A stretch of 64,000 nt of DNA from an uncultured Muribaculaceae bacterium (GTDB lineage: Bacteria > Bacteroidota > Bacteroidia > Bacteroidales > Muribaculaceae), in assembly GCA_910588035.1 (NCBI GenBank), contig CAJUPY010000004.1:1-64000 (forward strand). Direction: 5' to 3'. This document shows positions 7,740 to 15,786 of the stretch, piece after piece. Under the pieces are notes generated by a model that was not told the DNA's origin, did no database searches, and worked only from the letters and a program-made list of their open reading frames with translations. Position 1 is the stretch's first letter. Each line of letters begins with the position of its first letter. A program made the position numbers and the translations under genes.

Positions 7740-9113
7740 ATGTTCAGCAAAGAGACATATATCAAACGCCGAGACGAGCTGAAAAAACGTGTAGGCTCAG
7801 GCGTGCTGCTGTTCCTCGGCAATGACGAGGTCGGTTGCAACTATCGTGACAACACATATGATTTCCGTCAGGATTCGACATTTCTCTATTATTTCGGCCA
7901 ACCCTATGCCGGATTGAATGCCGTAATCGACATCGACAACGACCGTGAGATCATTTTCGGCGACGAACTGACAATCGACCACATTGTCTGGATGGGCAAT
8001 CAGCCGACCATACATGAAAAGGCTGCCGGAGTCGGCATAACCGAGACCCGTCCGTCGGCCGAGCTGGCAACTTATCTCGACCGTGCCGTAAGGGCGGGAC
8101 AGACGGTGCGCTACCTTCCCCCTTACCGCGGTGATCATTCACTCGCCCTGCAGTCGCTGCTCGGGGTGAAGCCGGGCAATGAGAAACCGTCGGTCGATTT
8201 CATCAAAGCTGTAGTCGACATGCGTAACCACAAGACTGACGAGGAGATCGTCGAGATCGAGCGGGCATGTAATGTCACCGCCGACATGCACATCGAGGCG
8301 ATGAAAGTGACCCGTCCCGGCATGAGGGAGTGTGAGGTCGCCGCCGCCCTCGAGGCTGTCGCACAGGCCAACGGCTGCCGTCTCTCTTTTCCGACCATAG
8401 CCACAACCCACGGACAGACACTCCACAACCACTACCACGGTCACATCATCAAACCCGGCGACATGTTGCTCGTCGATGCCGGAGCCGAGGTCGAGAGCGG
8501 ATATGCCGGCGACATGTCGTCGACAATCTGCGCCGACAAGACTTATACCCGCCGTCAGAAAGATGTCTATGACATTCAGGTGGCGTCACACTTTGCCGCC
8601 GTCGGTGCCCTCAGACCCGGAGTGCCGTTTGTGAAGGTCTATGAACTCGCCGCCGAGGTCATATGCCAGGGTCTCAAAGATCTCGGCATCATGAAAGGCA
8701 ATCCTGCCGATGCAGTCGCAGCCGGTGCCCACGCGATGTTCTTCCCGTGTGGACTCGGGCACATGATGGGCCTTGACGTACACGACATGGAGAACTTCGG
8801 AGAGGAACTGGTTGGTTACGGCGGTAAGCCCAAGTCGACACAGTTCGGACGCAAATCGCTTCGTCTCGGCCGTGAGCTCGAGCCCGGTTTCGTGTTGACG
8901 ATCGAGCCCGGAGTCTACTTCATTCCCGAATTGATCGACTACTGGGGAGCCGAGAAGCGGTTCGCAGACTTCATCAACTACGGCGAGCTTGAGAAATATC
9001 GCGACTTCACCGGCATCCGCAACGAGGAAGACTATCTGATCACTCCCGACGGAGCGCGTCGCCTCGGCAAGAAAATTCCGTTGACAACCGACGAGGTAGA
9101 GGCTCTCAGATAA
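7740..9113 (+). CDS. pepP: Aminopeptidase P family Xaa-Pro peptidase (M24B)
   Basis: This cytoplasmic dimetal peptidase releases an N-terminal residue that precedes proline. The 457-residue protein has an N-terminal AMP_N domain (NYRDNTYDFRQDSTFLYYFG, about 31-50) and a C-terminal pita-bread domain. The metal ligands are visible: Asp in LLVDAGAE, Asp in YAGDMSST, His in GHMMGLDVHD, Glu in LTIEPGVYF, and a final Glu in GIRNEEDYLIT. No signal peptide is present. The EamA transporter starts 13 nt downstream, so both are on one transcript. Whether the true substrate is a dipeptide (prolidase) or longer peptides is not certain, but the AMP_N domain and length favour PepP. Confidence 0.92.
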   Translation: MFSKETYIKRRDELKKRVGSGVLLFLGNDEVGCNYRDNTYDFRQDSTFLYYFGQPYAGLNAVIDIDNDREIIFGDELTIDHIVWMGNQPTIHEKAAGVGITETRPSAELATYLDRAVRAGQTVRYLPPYRGDHSLALQSLLGVKPGNEKPSVDFIKAVVDMRNHKTDEEIVEIERACNVTADMHIEAMKVTRPGMRECEVAAALEAVAQANGCRLSFPTIATTHGQTLHNHYHGHIIKPGDMLLVDAGAEVESGYAGDMSSTICADKTYTRRQKDVYDIQVASHFAAVGALRPGVPFVKVYELAAEVICQGLKDLGIMKGNPADAVAAGAHAMFFPCGLGHMMGLDVHDMENFGEELVGYGGKPKSTQFGRKSLRLGRELEPGFVLTIEPGVYFIPELIDYWGAEKRFADFINYGELEKYRDFTGIRNEEDYLITPDGARRLGKKIPLTTDEVEALR

Positions 9114-9126
9114 AGACTTCCATGCC

Positions 9127-10035
9127 ATGACCTCAAACAGCAAAGCACTGATGCTCACCGGCGTTGCCGTTCTGAGCTGGTCGACCGTGGCCACTGCGTT
9201 CAAGACGTCGCTGAAATATTTCACCCACTATGAGATGCTGACTGTCGCATCGGTCACCGCCCTGCTGATTTTCACCGCTCTGATGACTGTCGAGAGACGG
9301 TGGGGCGAGCTGAGGCGGCTGTCGCGCAGTCAATGGGGTTCGCTGGCGTTGCTCGGATTGGTCAATCCGACAGCCTACTATCTGATCATGTTCTCGGCCT
9401 ACAACCTGTTGCCGGCCCAGGTGGCACAGCCGGTCAACTACTGCTGGCCGATCATTCTGGCCGTGCTTCTGGCTGTTTTCACCAACCGTCCGATCTCACG
9501 GCGCAAATATTTCGGCATGACGGTCTCACTCGCCGGACTGGCGATCATCTCGTCGGGCGGCAGCGGAATAACCGGTGATGAACTCTCGCCTGTCGGGCTG
9601 CTCTATGCCATTGCCAGCGCGGGCCTGTGGGCATTCTACTGGCTGATGAACAACCGCTATGGCGACACGATCAGCGAGAGTGTCAGGCTCTTTGTCGGCT
9701 TCTTCTTCGGGGTTATTTATCTTTTTGCCGGACTGCTGTTTGTCGAGACCGACTTCTCGTCGGTGCCTGGACTGTTGTCGAGCGTCTATGTCGGGGCGTT
9801 TGAAATCGGAATACCTTTCATCTGTTTCGGTCTCGCCCTGAGGCTGACCACCAATGTCGCCCTCGTCAACCAGCTCTGCTATCTCGCCCCGTTCATGTCG
9901 CTGTTCTTCATCTCGATGATTCTCCACGAAACCATCGTGCCTACAACCTACGTCGGCCTTGTGCTGATTGTAGGAGGTCTGGTCTATAACCAATATTTCG
10001 CCGACCGTCCGGGGGAGAGAATCGCACAGAATTGA
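9127..10035 (+). CDS. EamA/DMT-family transporter
   Basis: This 302-residue inner-membrane protein has about ten hydrophobic helices in two repeated five-helix halves, as in drug/metabolite transporters such as RhtA or YdcZ relatives. The first helix (MLTGVAVLSWSTVATAFKTSL) and the repeat-end glycines are typical. Substrates in this family range from amino acids to purines and cannot be deduced. It is the second gene after pepP (13-nt gap), so export or uptake of peptide-derived amino acids is possible but is only inference. Confidence 0.88.
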   Translation: MTSNSKALMLTGVAVLSWSTVATAFKTSLKYFTHYEMLTVASVTALLIFTALMTVERRWGELRRLSRSQWGSLALLGLVNPTAYYLIMFSAYNLLPAQVAQPVNYCWPIILAVLLAVFTNRPISRRKYFGMTVSLAGLAIISSGGSGITGDELSPVGLLYAIASAGLWAFYWLMNNRYGDTISESVRLFVGFFFGVIYLFAGLLFVETDFSSVPGLLSSVYVGAFEIGIPFICFGLALRLTTNVALVNQLCYLAPFMSLFFISMILHETIVPTTYVGLVLIVGGLVYNQYFADRPGERIAQN

Positions 10036-10117
10036 TAAAAAGTAAAAACATGATTGTGCTTTTGTTTAAAAATCAACAGTCAGTAGACATAGCGACGGAA
10101 AATTGATTCTAAGTTGA

Positions 10118-10125
10118 TATATTTG
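10118..10125 (+). promoter_or_regulatory. -7 element of the three-gene secreted-protein operon
   Basis: TATATTTG, 29 nt before the ATG at 10155. The expected -33 position holds GACG, so the promoter may need an activator. Confidence 0.5.
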
Positions 10126-10154
10126 CAGATAGTCTATAAAGATTATTTGTGAAT

Positions 10155-11708
10155 ATGCGGGCATTTGTCTCCTACATCAGTTCTTTTCGGCTTTACGCAG
10201 TGGCAGCATTGATAGTACTGCCATTGTCGTTATGTGCCGCATCGAAAAAGAAACCAAAAGTAAATAAAAAACATGTCGCTCTTTGGGAAGAGGTGAGAAC
10301 CCAGATGGTGAAGGAAAATGGAGACTCGACTGAGTTGTTATGTTGCAGATTGATAAATGAGCTTGGAGTGAAAAACCGTTATGACTCACTCGGAGAGCTG
10401 GCCCATAGGGTGTTGGGAGAAATGAGTTTTGGAAGACACCCCATGGGCATATATCAGGCATATACCTATTTCAAAAATTATCCGGTTGACGGTCCGCGAA
10501 AGAGATATGCTGAAACAATGGAACGCAGATTGAGGGACAATTATCGGGAGACAATTCCGGTGCTGAAACGTGAGCTTGGATTGCAAGGAGTCTATGTGGC
10601 CGATCTCCACACCGAAGGATTCGGAAATAACAGACTGTCGGGTATCGCGAAGTCCAATTCTCAAAAAATGCCTTTATTGATGTTGAATCTTCAAAACGAC
10701 CGCGATACGTTGAAAATGCAGATGATGCCGCCATGTCTGTTTGCTGACAAATTAGGGGCATATAATTGGCATGGTGCTCGCAAAAATCTTTATTCGTCGC
10801 CTGTTGTGGTTAATGTTAACGATTCTACCGGCCGGTATTTTGCTTCCATTTCCAATCAGAAGATCAATAATCCACATACCTCCACGGCCAATTTTCTTGC
10901 TGATGTAGGTGCGCAGGTCGGAGCGACGACTCTAAAGGCGGTCACAGAAGCGACACTTGAACAGGGCGCGGCAGTTGGAGTGGTAGGTGCGGGAATAAGC
11001 ATATTGTTTCAATTAGGATCTATTTTCGCGTCAAGCGGAGGAGTGGAAAATGGCATCATAGCGGTTGAGTTCTGGCCGGAAACAGAAGATGTCATGTTTG
11101 CCGACATAACATTCGCGACATTGTCGGTCGACGAGTCAAATAACCGAACGATTAACGAAGAAAAATACCGATGCAGGTTGTATCGCATATTCTCAGATTC
11201 TGAAGCCGGATTTATAAATGTGAATAACGGCTGTGTCGCAACATGTGAATATTTCTTCAATCCTCTTTCTTCTGACGGAGAGGCATATAAAAATAATTTC
11301 AGCAATATGCACCCGCTAAGTTATCCGGTCTATGATATGACCGGTAAAGAAGTGAAAGACATCAGTCTGAATGAATATTCAATGGCGAATGTTCTGTCTA
11401 AGAGTTGGCCGTTGCGGACAATGGCCGATGACAGGGTGCTGAAAAAAATGCCGCCGGCCTATAGGCTGAAAACGTTCAACACAGTGTCTGGACAAAACGA
11501 GATCGGCACGATAATCGGTGATTATGACAAAAAGATCAAGGGCTTTAAAACGTTTATGGCCCGACTTGATTATGACGGTCAATTGATTTTGAGCAGCATG
11601 TCCGACGGAGTGAAAGATGGTGAGGAGACCGTCTATATGCCCGACGGTAGTGTGGTCTTGAATGAGTATAGGAACGGGGTTGTTAAACAAACGGAAAGAA
11701 TAAGATGA
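10155..11708 (+). CDS. Secreted protein of unknown function with MORN-like tail
   Basis: No family recognised. The 517-residue product has a signal peptide (hydrophobic VAALIVLPLSLCAA), then a lysine-rich stretch and a helical domain. A central small-residue hydrophobic segment (VGVVGAGISILFQLGSIFASSGG, about 277-300) could be a glycine-zipper membrane insertion. The C-terminal strands, including ETVYMPDGSVVLNEYRNG, resemble one MORN-type repeat. The ATG at 10155 is preferred over the in-frame GTG six nt earlier. Its last codons overlap the next gene by ATGA, and it is the first of three secreted proteins. AT content is higher than in the housekeeping genes, which fits accessory DNA. Confidence 0.7.
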   Translation: MRAFVSYISSFRLYAVAALIVLPLSLCAASKKKPKVNKKHVALWEEVRTQMVKENGDSTELLCCRLINELGVKNRYDSLGELAHRVLGEMSFGRHPMGIYQAYTYFKNYPVDGPRKRYAETMERRLRDNYRETIPVLKRELGLQGVYVADLHTEGFGNNRLSGIAKSNSQKMPLLMLNLQNDRDTLKMQMMPPCLFADKLGAYNWHGARKNLYSSPVVVNVNDSTGRYFASISNQKINNPHTSTANFLADVGAQVGATTLKAVTEATLEQGAAVGVVGAGISILFQLGSIFASSGGVENGIIAVEFWPETEDVMFADITFATLSVDESNNRTINEEKYRCRLYRIFSDSEAGFINVNNGCVATCEYFFNPLSSDGEAYKNNFSNMHPLSYPVYDMTGKEVKDISLNEYSMANVLSKSWPLRTMADDRVLKKMPPAYRLKTFNTVSGQNEIGTIIGDYDKKIKGFKTFMARLDYDGQLILSSMSDGVKDGEETVYMPDGSVVLNEYRNGVVKQTERIR

Positions 11709-12829
11709 GGCAAATTTGTTTCAGGTTTCTGCTCCTTGCGTTTCTGATATCACTTTCTTCTGGTTCGTTTAAAGTGCATGGTCAGTATGTGAATGAGAAG
11801 AAAGTCGAGGAAAAGGTGTTGGAGGCTCAGCGCAGACATCGGGCTAACAAGGCTCAGGAAGAAAATGAAAAGAAAGCTTTAGCTGAAAAACATGAGCAGA
11901 TTGACGAACAGGCAAAGGCTCAGTCGGCACGCAACCGGGCTGAGAATGAAGCTAAAGAACAAAATGTAAGGGAGGCGGCTCATCAGACTCGAAATGTCTT
12001 GCGTGAACGATATGCCGGCAGATCCGCGCTTCGGGCCGTTGTCAACGAAGCTGACGGAGGTATAGGAAAGGAGAAGCAAGCGGTTTTTTACGGAAATAAA
12101 ACACATGGTGCGCGACCGACCCTGACGGGTTTGTTGCAAAGTATTGAATCGGGGGCAGATGTCATGGCTCCGGGCACATATCTGACAAGGGCCCAAATGG
12201 ATCGAATCGGGAGGAGACGCCATGTGTTTCCTTCTGAGCTAAAATCAGAACGTTCGATCGGAAGCGAGTTTTTTACAAAGGTAAATGAGATCTGGAATGC
12301 CGACTATGAAGATTGGTTTGACCAACAGCGTGAGTCAACAAAAAAGAAAATGTTGAAAAAAGCTGTGAAGAGAGGAAAAAAGCTGGCTGAGAGTGTTTCG
12401 GTTCCGGTAAAAACTTTCCTGAACAAGATTGAAAACTGCAAGAAAATTGTCAATGTCGAGAATAAGACGCTGACCTCGTTGCTGACAGAAGAAAACGCAT
12501 GGAAAATGGTTGAAACGGTCGACAATGGTAAGTTTGATTATTATGACAGCTGGCTTGGACAAGAAGCGGTTGGATATGGCAATCTGGCTAAGGACGTCAT
12601 TGAATCTGAGACGAATATGGAAATTCATTATTTCCCGGTTTCGCAGTCAGAGGCAGTTGAAATGTTGGTCGACTACGATATAGAAGCGGCTAAGAAATTG
12701 ATCAGTGAATCAGAGACTTATAAAGAACTTAAAAAGGACGTGGAACAGAAGAAAAAAGAATTCAAAAGATATGTATTTGATTCGCTTCCGGAAGAATTTG
12801 AATCGGCCTATGAAATACTTAAATATTAA
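11705..12829 (+). CDS. Secreted coiled-coil protein, unknown function
   Basis: Unrecognised 374-residue protein. A signal peptide ends near FKVHGQ. It is followed by a long, highly charged helical stretch rich in A, E, K, Q and R (about residues 30-105), which should form a coiled coil. The C-terminal part is also lysine/glutamate-rich (KKKMLKKAVKRGKK, about 216-229) with tryptophan-containing segments. It starts inside the stop of the previous gene (ATGA) and overlaps the next gene by 20 nt. Such tight packing suggests the three products act together in the cell envelope. There are no catalytic motifs. Confidence 0.7.
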   Translation: MRQICFRFLLLAFLISLSSGSFKVHGQYVNEKKVEEKVLEAQRRHRANKAQEENEKKALAEKHEQIDEQAKAQSARNRAENEAKEQNVREAAHQTRNVLRERYAGRSALRAVVNEADGGIGKEKQAVFYGNKTHGARPTLTGLLQSIESGADVMAPGTYLTRAQMDRIGRRRHVFPSELKSERSIGSEFFTKVNEIWNADYEDWFDQQRESTKKKMLKKAVKRGKKLAESVSVPVKTFLNKIENCKKIVNVENKTLTSLLTEENAWKMVETVDNGKFDYYDSWLGQEAVGYGNLAKDVIESETNMEIHYFPVSQSEAVEMLVDYDIEAAKKLISESETYKELKKDVEQKKKEFKRYVFDSLPEEFESAYEILKY

Positions 12830-13592
12830 ATTGGCTATAGCGGTCATATTGCACATGCTGTGTTGCACACTTCAGGCTAAAGATATTCTTTTGCCTGATT
12901 CATTGGAGTTTGTGAGGCTTTCGGTGGGCGGAGATTCGTTACCCGAAAACATATTGTTGAGGAAAACACCATTAGGCAGGCCGGCACTGATCTCAGGTAG
13001 GTTAGGTCTGGAATTTAACGACAGCAGTGTGACCGGTAGTTTTGTCCTCCCGTTTGAAGTCTCCCATTTTGAATTTGAAAGTGCCGATCCGACATTATTT
13101 TATGCCGATGCCCGGCGACTCGGATTCTTTGATGTGACCACCGGCCAAGCAAAGGAGTTGATCACGGTTCCAGACTCAATAGAATCCATTGCTCCGTTTG
13201 AAGACGGGGTCTATTTCAGTTGCGGAAATAAAGTCTTTCTCAGTGATTTTGATTCAGACTCAATTTTGTGTGTCACTCAGACGCCCGAAAAAATTTCCAA
13301 AGTTAAAAATGATGGAGGAGATTTATATATCGCCACGAGCAATTATATATTTGGTCTGACTACAGAGGGAAACGTAATTCCGGTGTGCCGTGCCAAAGAA
13401 CGGATCATCGATTTTGAACTGGCAGACAACGGAGACCTGTATGTTGTGACGCCCACAAGGTTATGTATGGTAAGACCCGGCAACAAAATTTTGCCGATTT
13501 TAGGTGAATCGGTGCGAAATATACTTTACCTCGAAGGAAAATTGTATGTGATATTAAACGACGGGTCGCTCGGAATGATACGTCTCAGATAA
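12810..13592 (+). CDS. Secreted beta-propeller-like protein, unknown function
   Basis: The 260-residue product begins with a clear signal peptide (MKYLNIKLAIAVILHMLCCTLQA). It continues as short repeated strands such as DGVYFSCGNKVFLSD, GDLYIATSNYIFGL, GDLYVVTPTRLCMV and GKLYVILNDGSLGM. These recurrent G-x-L-Y-hydrophobic blades suggest a partial beta-propeller of the NHL or PQQ sort. The open frame extends 105 nt upstream inside the previous gene, but only the ATG at 12810 gives an export signal. It is the last gene of the three-gene secreted operon. Confidence 0.68.
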   Translation: MKYLNIKLAIAVILHMLCCTLQAKDILLPDSLEFVRLSVGGDSLPENILLRKTPLGRPALISGRLGLEFNDSSVTGSFVLPFEVSHFEFESADPTLFYADARRLGFFDVTTGQAKELITVPDSIESIAPFEDGVYFSCGNKVFLSDFDSDSILCVTQTPEKISKVKNDGGDLYIATSNYIFGLTTEGNVIPVCRAKERIIDFELADNGDLYVVTPTRLCMVRPGNKILPILGESVRNILYLEGKLYVILNDGSLGMIRLR

Positions 13593-13596
13593 GGCC

Positions 13597-13680
13597 GAAA
13601 TGTGAGACCATCAGGTTGATGCCGACGTTTTTGTCGGAGTCGCGCGGAATGATGTCTGATAATCACGTGTATCAACGTCG
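13597..13680 (-). pseudogene. Relic of a HAD-family phosphatase gene
   Basis: Read on the minus strand this piece encodes IIPRDSDKNVGINLMVSHFG. It matches, without gaps and at a constant offset of 2700 nt, part of the intact HAD gene at 16297-16380, which has IIPRDSDKSVGIDRMISHFG. One 33-nt block differs at a single base. Both ends are missing, so it is a non-functional remnant. It sits on the far side of the duplicated RHS-stub locus from the intact HAD gene. Confidence 0.85.
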
Positions 13681-13785
13681 TCCGTGTGCTGATCGTTGAA
13701 TTGACATATAATCTGCGAATTTTTCAACAGATAGACATCAAGTTTATGGGTTAAGTTTCTGTCTGTCATTTTTATGGATAAATTA

Positions 13786-13817
13786 TTTGCATATTTATTT
13801 TATTATCAATATATTTG
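13786..13817 (+). promoter_or_regulatory. Promoter of RHS-stub copy 1
   Basis: TTTG at 13786-13789, exactly 20 nt, then TATATTTG at 13810-13817; a 35-nt leader follows. The same arrangement recurs at copy 2. Confidence 0.8.
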
Positions 13818-14127
13818 CGAAATCATTACCACATTATTCAACACCTGATGTCATGAAAAAACTGCTTCTGTTCCTGTTATTGGTTCCGCTGTTGAGTCAT
13901 GGGCGTGACATAGCCTACGACTATGACGAGTCGGGAAACAGGATCAGCCGTTCGTCGCCCGATCCGTTCGTTCAGATGCCCTACATGACCCAGAACTTCA
14001 ACCGCTACAGCTATGCGTTGAACAATCCGATGACATACAATGACCCTGACGGCAAGTTTTTTGTAACGGCCTTGATGGGAATCTTCGATTTCTATTCCAA
14101 TCTGTTCAAACATGGTTTCAACGTCAG
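13805..14127 (+). repeat. Direct repeat, copy 1 (promoter plus 5' half of RHS-stub gene)
   Basis: These 323 nt recur at 15464-15786 with only two mismatches that I see, both in the leader (ACACCTGATG versus ACTCCTAATG). The constant offset is 1659 nt. They include the -7 element, the leader and codons 1-91. Weaker similarity continues without indels to 14288. Confidence 0.95.
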
Positions 14128-14701
14128 TCAGTACAGCTGGAAGAAAACCCGTAACGCATTCAATATCGACATGGGAATGTTCCGTGGCAACTTCAAGCAG
14201 ATTCTCGGAAAATGGACGTTGGGTGTTGTTACCTCTATAGTCGGAACGGCAATGGCGCATGGGTTGAATGCTATCGGGAAAGTTGATCAGGTTACCGAAC
14301 TGGACGGAATGTTGGCATTATCGGGCGTTGTGGACGGGGCAGCGTTTACGATAGGTCACTATTCGTTCGGCCCCGATCACTATAAAGCGTCATGGGCTGA
14401 CAGTCTGTTCCCACATGAGTATGGTCATTACGTTCAAAGCCGTTTTATGGGGCCGACTTATCCCTTTGTAATCGGCATACCCAGTGTGATCAGCAATAGA
14501 TTTTTCGGCAGCAAGCATGAAGAACAGTGGTTTGAACGGAATGCCACCAATTTCGGAGCTTTGCAACATCGCAAAAATATCTTATTTGAATTTGGAAGCC
14601 ACAAAGAATACAATATTGATTCATATAAAATCAGAAGCATTCAGTCTCCCTATAGGCAGACGATGACTGATAATAAAATCGGAATTACTTACAGATATTG
14701 A
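13853..14701 (+). CDS. Minimal RHS-core protein with HEYGH metallopeptidase-like tail (putative secreted toxin)
   Basis: The 282-residue protein has a signal peptide (LLLFLLLVPLLSHG). Next comes one YD-repeat-like unit (YDYDESGNRIS) joined directly to the end of an RHS-associated core (SPDPFVQMPYMTQNFNRYSY, then LNNPMTYNDPDGKFF). The tail from about residue 70 is variable. It holds a zinc-metallopeptidase-like H188-E189-Y-G-H192 helix and a downstream WFERNA segment, whose Glu228 could be the third ligand. RHS proteins are normally far longer, with dozens of repeats and an LYDYGARxYDPxxGRF motif that is absent here. Core-then-variable-tail layout, export signal and a small secreted-protein gene 8 nt downstream fit a polymorphic toxin. 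A non-toxic exported peptidase is the alternative. The start at 13853 gives the signal peptide; upstream in-frame codons lie in the promoter. Confidence 0.75.
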   Translation: MKKLLLFLLLVPLLSHGRDIAYDYDESGNRISRSSPDPFVQMPYMTQNFNRYSYALNNPMTYNDPDGKFFVTALMGIFDFYSNLFKHGFNVSQYSWKKTRNAFNIDMGMFRGNFKQILGKWTLGVVTSIVGTAMAHGLNAIGKVDQVTELDGMLALSGVVDGAAFTIGHYSFGPDHYKASWADSLFPHEYGHYVQSRFMGPTYPFVIGIPSVISNRFFGSKHEEQWFERNATNFGALQHRKNILFEFGSHKEYNIDSYKIRSIQSPYRQTMTDNKIGITYRY

Positions 14702-14709
14702 TTGAAACT

Positions 14710-15204
14710 ATGAAAAGAGTATATGTTTATTTGGTCACAGCCATGCTCACGTTGGTCATGACGGCGTCGCAGTGTGGATGTGGAATTGATGAACCAGATT
14801 ATTATCAATTTGATAATGGGAATGGTTTGATGGTATGGCTTATGGTTTGTCCGACTAAAGCCCCTGTCTATATAATGACATCAATAAATGAGAAGCTGAC
14901 AGTCGAACAGGCCTTGAAAGCCGGTATGGGAGAGTGTAGGTTTGAAAAAGAGTCTCATGGTTATGGAGAATCTATAAAATATCAATTTGTTTTGTCGAAA
15001 AAAATCCTTCATAAGGGTGATAAGTTGTATGTTTACTTGTTTAGTGAAGAGGGCATGAAACGAGCATTAGAACGTGAAGGCCGAGATTGCAACTTTGAAG
15101 ATGTAGTAGTGACTAAAAATGGGTGTTTGCAACGAAAAGATGCACTATCAGGCACAGTATATTTTGAGTATGAATCGATGGTCGTGCCTTTACCAAAAGA
15201 GTGA
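14710..15204 (+). CDS. Putative immunity lipoprotein for the RHS-stub protein
   Basis: The 164-residue product starts with a hydrophobic export signal (VYLVTAMLTLVMTASQCGCG). Two cysteines there make a lipoprotein likely, so it would be anchored facing the periplasm. The mature protein is small and strand-rich, with no catalytic motif. It begins 8 nt after the toxin-like gene, the usual arrangement for immunity genes. Its C-terminal 32 residues (from RDCNFEDVVV) are clearly related to the tail of the chimeric copy-2 protein (RNCNFEEVIT). This shows that a second, diverged member of the same family once lay downstream. The role is inferred from context; no known immunity family is recognised. 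Confidence 0.6.
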   Translation: MKRVYVYLVTAMLTLVMTASQCGCGIDEPDYYQFDNGNGLMVWLMVCPTKAPVYIMTSINEKLTVEQALKAGMGECRFEKESHGYGESIKYQFVLSKKILHKGDKLYVYLFSEEGMKRALEREGRDCNFEDVVVTKNGCLQRKDALSGTVYFEYESMVVPLPKE

Positions 15205-15444
15205 TTGTCACTGCAATGTTCGGTTCCTGTACTATTGCCAATTGAATGGTGATTGACTTACTTCAATGCAGTATTTTTTGTTGAAACGTTGCAGAACAGA
15301 CACTTTGATTTGTATTGTAGGAACGAGACCTTGGCACGTGGCAAAAAACGCAACCGCATGATTTTTATTTCACTTTTGAAGGTGGTGTTTTCACTTAATT
15401 TTGGTAAGATTTCATGCGGTAGCCTTGGAAACTTATGTAAATAA
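15205..15444. other. Intercassette region without a recognisable gene
   Basis: Between the putative immunity gene and the copy-2 promoter I find no supported gene. A 63-codon open frame at 15253-15444 has no export signal, no motif I know and poor start context. The segment is AT-rich and may be eroded coding sequence. Confidence 0.4.
15353..15420. repeat. Nine-bp inverted repeat with a 50-nt loop
   Basis: ACCGCATGA at 15353-15361 pairs with TCATGCGGT at 15412-15420. The loop is long and there is no T-run at its end, so it is not an obvious terminator. It could be the remains of a mobile element end or chance. Confidence 0.3.
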
Positions 15445-15476
15445 TTTGCAGAAGTGACGTCATATCAATATATTTG
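15445..15476 (+). promoter_or_regulatory. Promoter of RHS-stub copy 2
   Basis: TTTG at 15445-15448, exactly 20 nt, then TATATTTG at 15469-15476. The -33 lies outside the near-identical block, yet spacing and sequence are kept, which suggests the promoter is under selection. Confidence 0.75.
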
Positions 15477-15786
15477 CGAAATCATTACCACATTATTCAA
15501 CTCCTAATGTCATGAAAAAACTGCTTCTGTTCCTGTTATTGGTTCCGCTGTTGAGTCATGGGCGTGACATAGCCTACGACTATGACGAGTCGGGAAACAG
15601 GATCAGCCGTTCGTCGCCCGATCCGTTCGTTCAGATGCCCTACATGACCCAGAACTTCAACCGCTACAGCTATGCGTTGAACAATCCGATGACATACAAT
15701 GACCCTGACGGCAAGTTTTTTGTAACGGCCTTGATGGGAATCTTCGATTTCTATTCCAATCTGTTCAAACATGGTTTCAACGTCAG
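15464..15786 (+). repeat. Direct repeat, copy 2
   Basis: Partner of the repeat at 13805-14127, same orientation, 1659 nt apart. Homologous recombination between the two would delete the HEYGH tail and its immunity gene in one step, leaving the chimeric gene under the same promoter. Confidence 0.95.

Noticed and set aside
13787..13852. Longer N-terminus for RHS-stub copy 1 beginning at 13787
   Set aside because: The extra codons overlap the -33/-7 elements, and copy 2 has no equivalent extension; the signal peptide starts at 13853.
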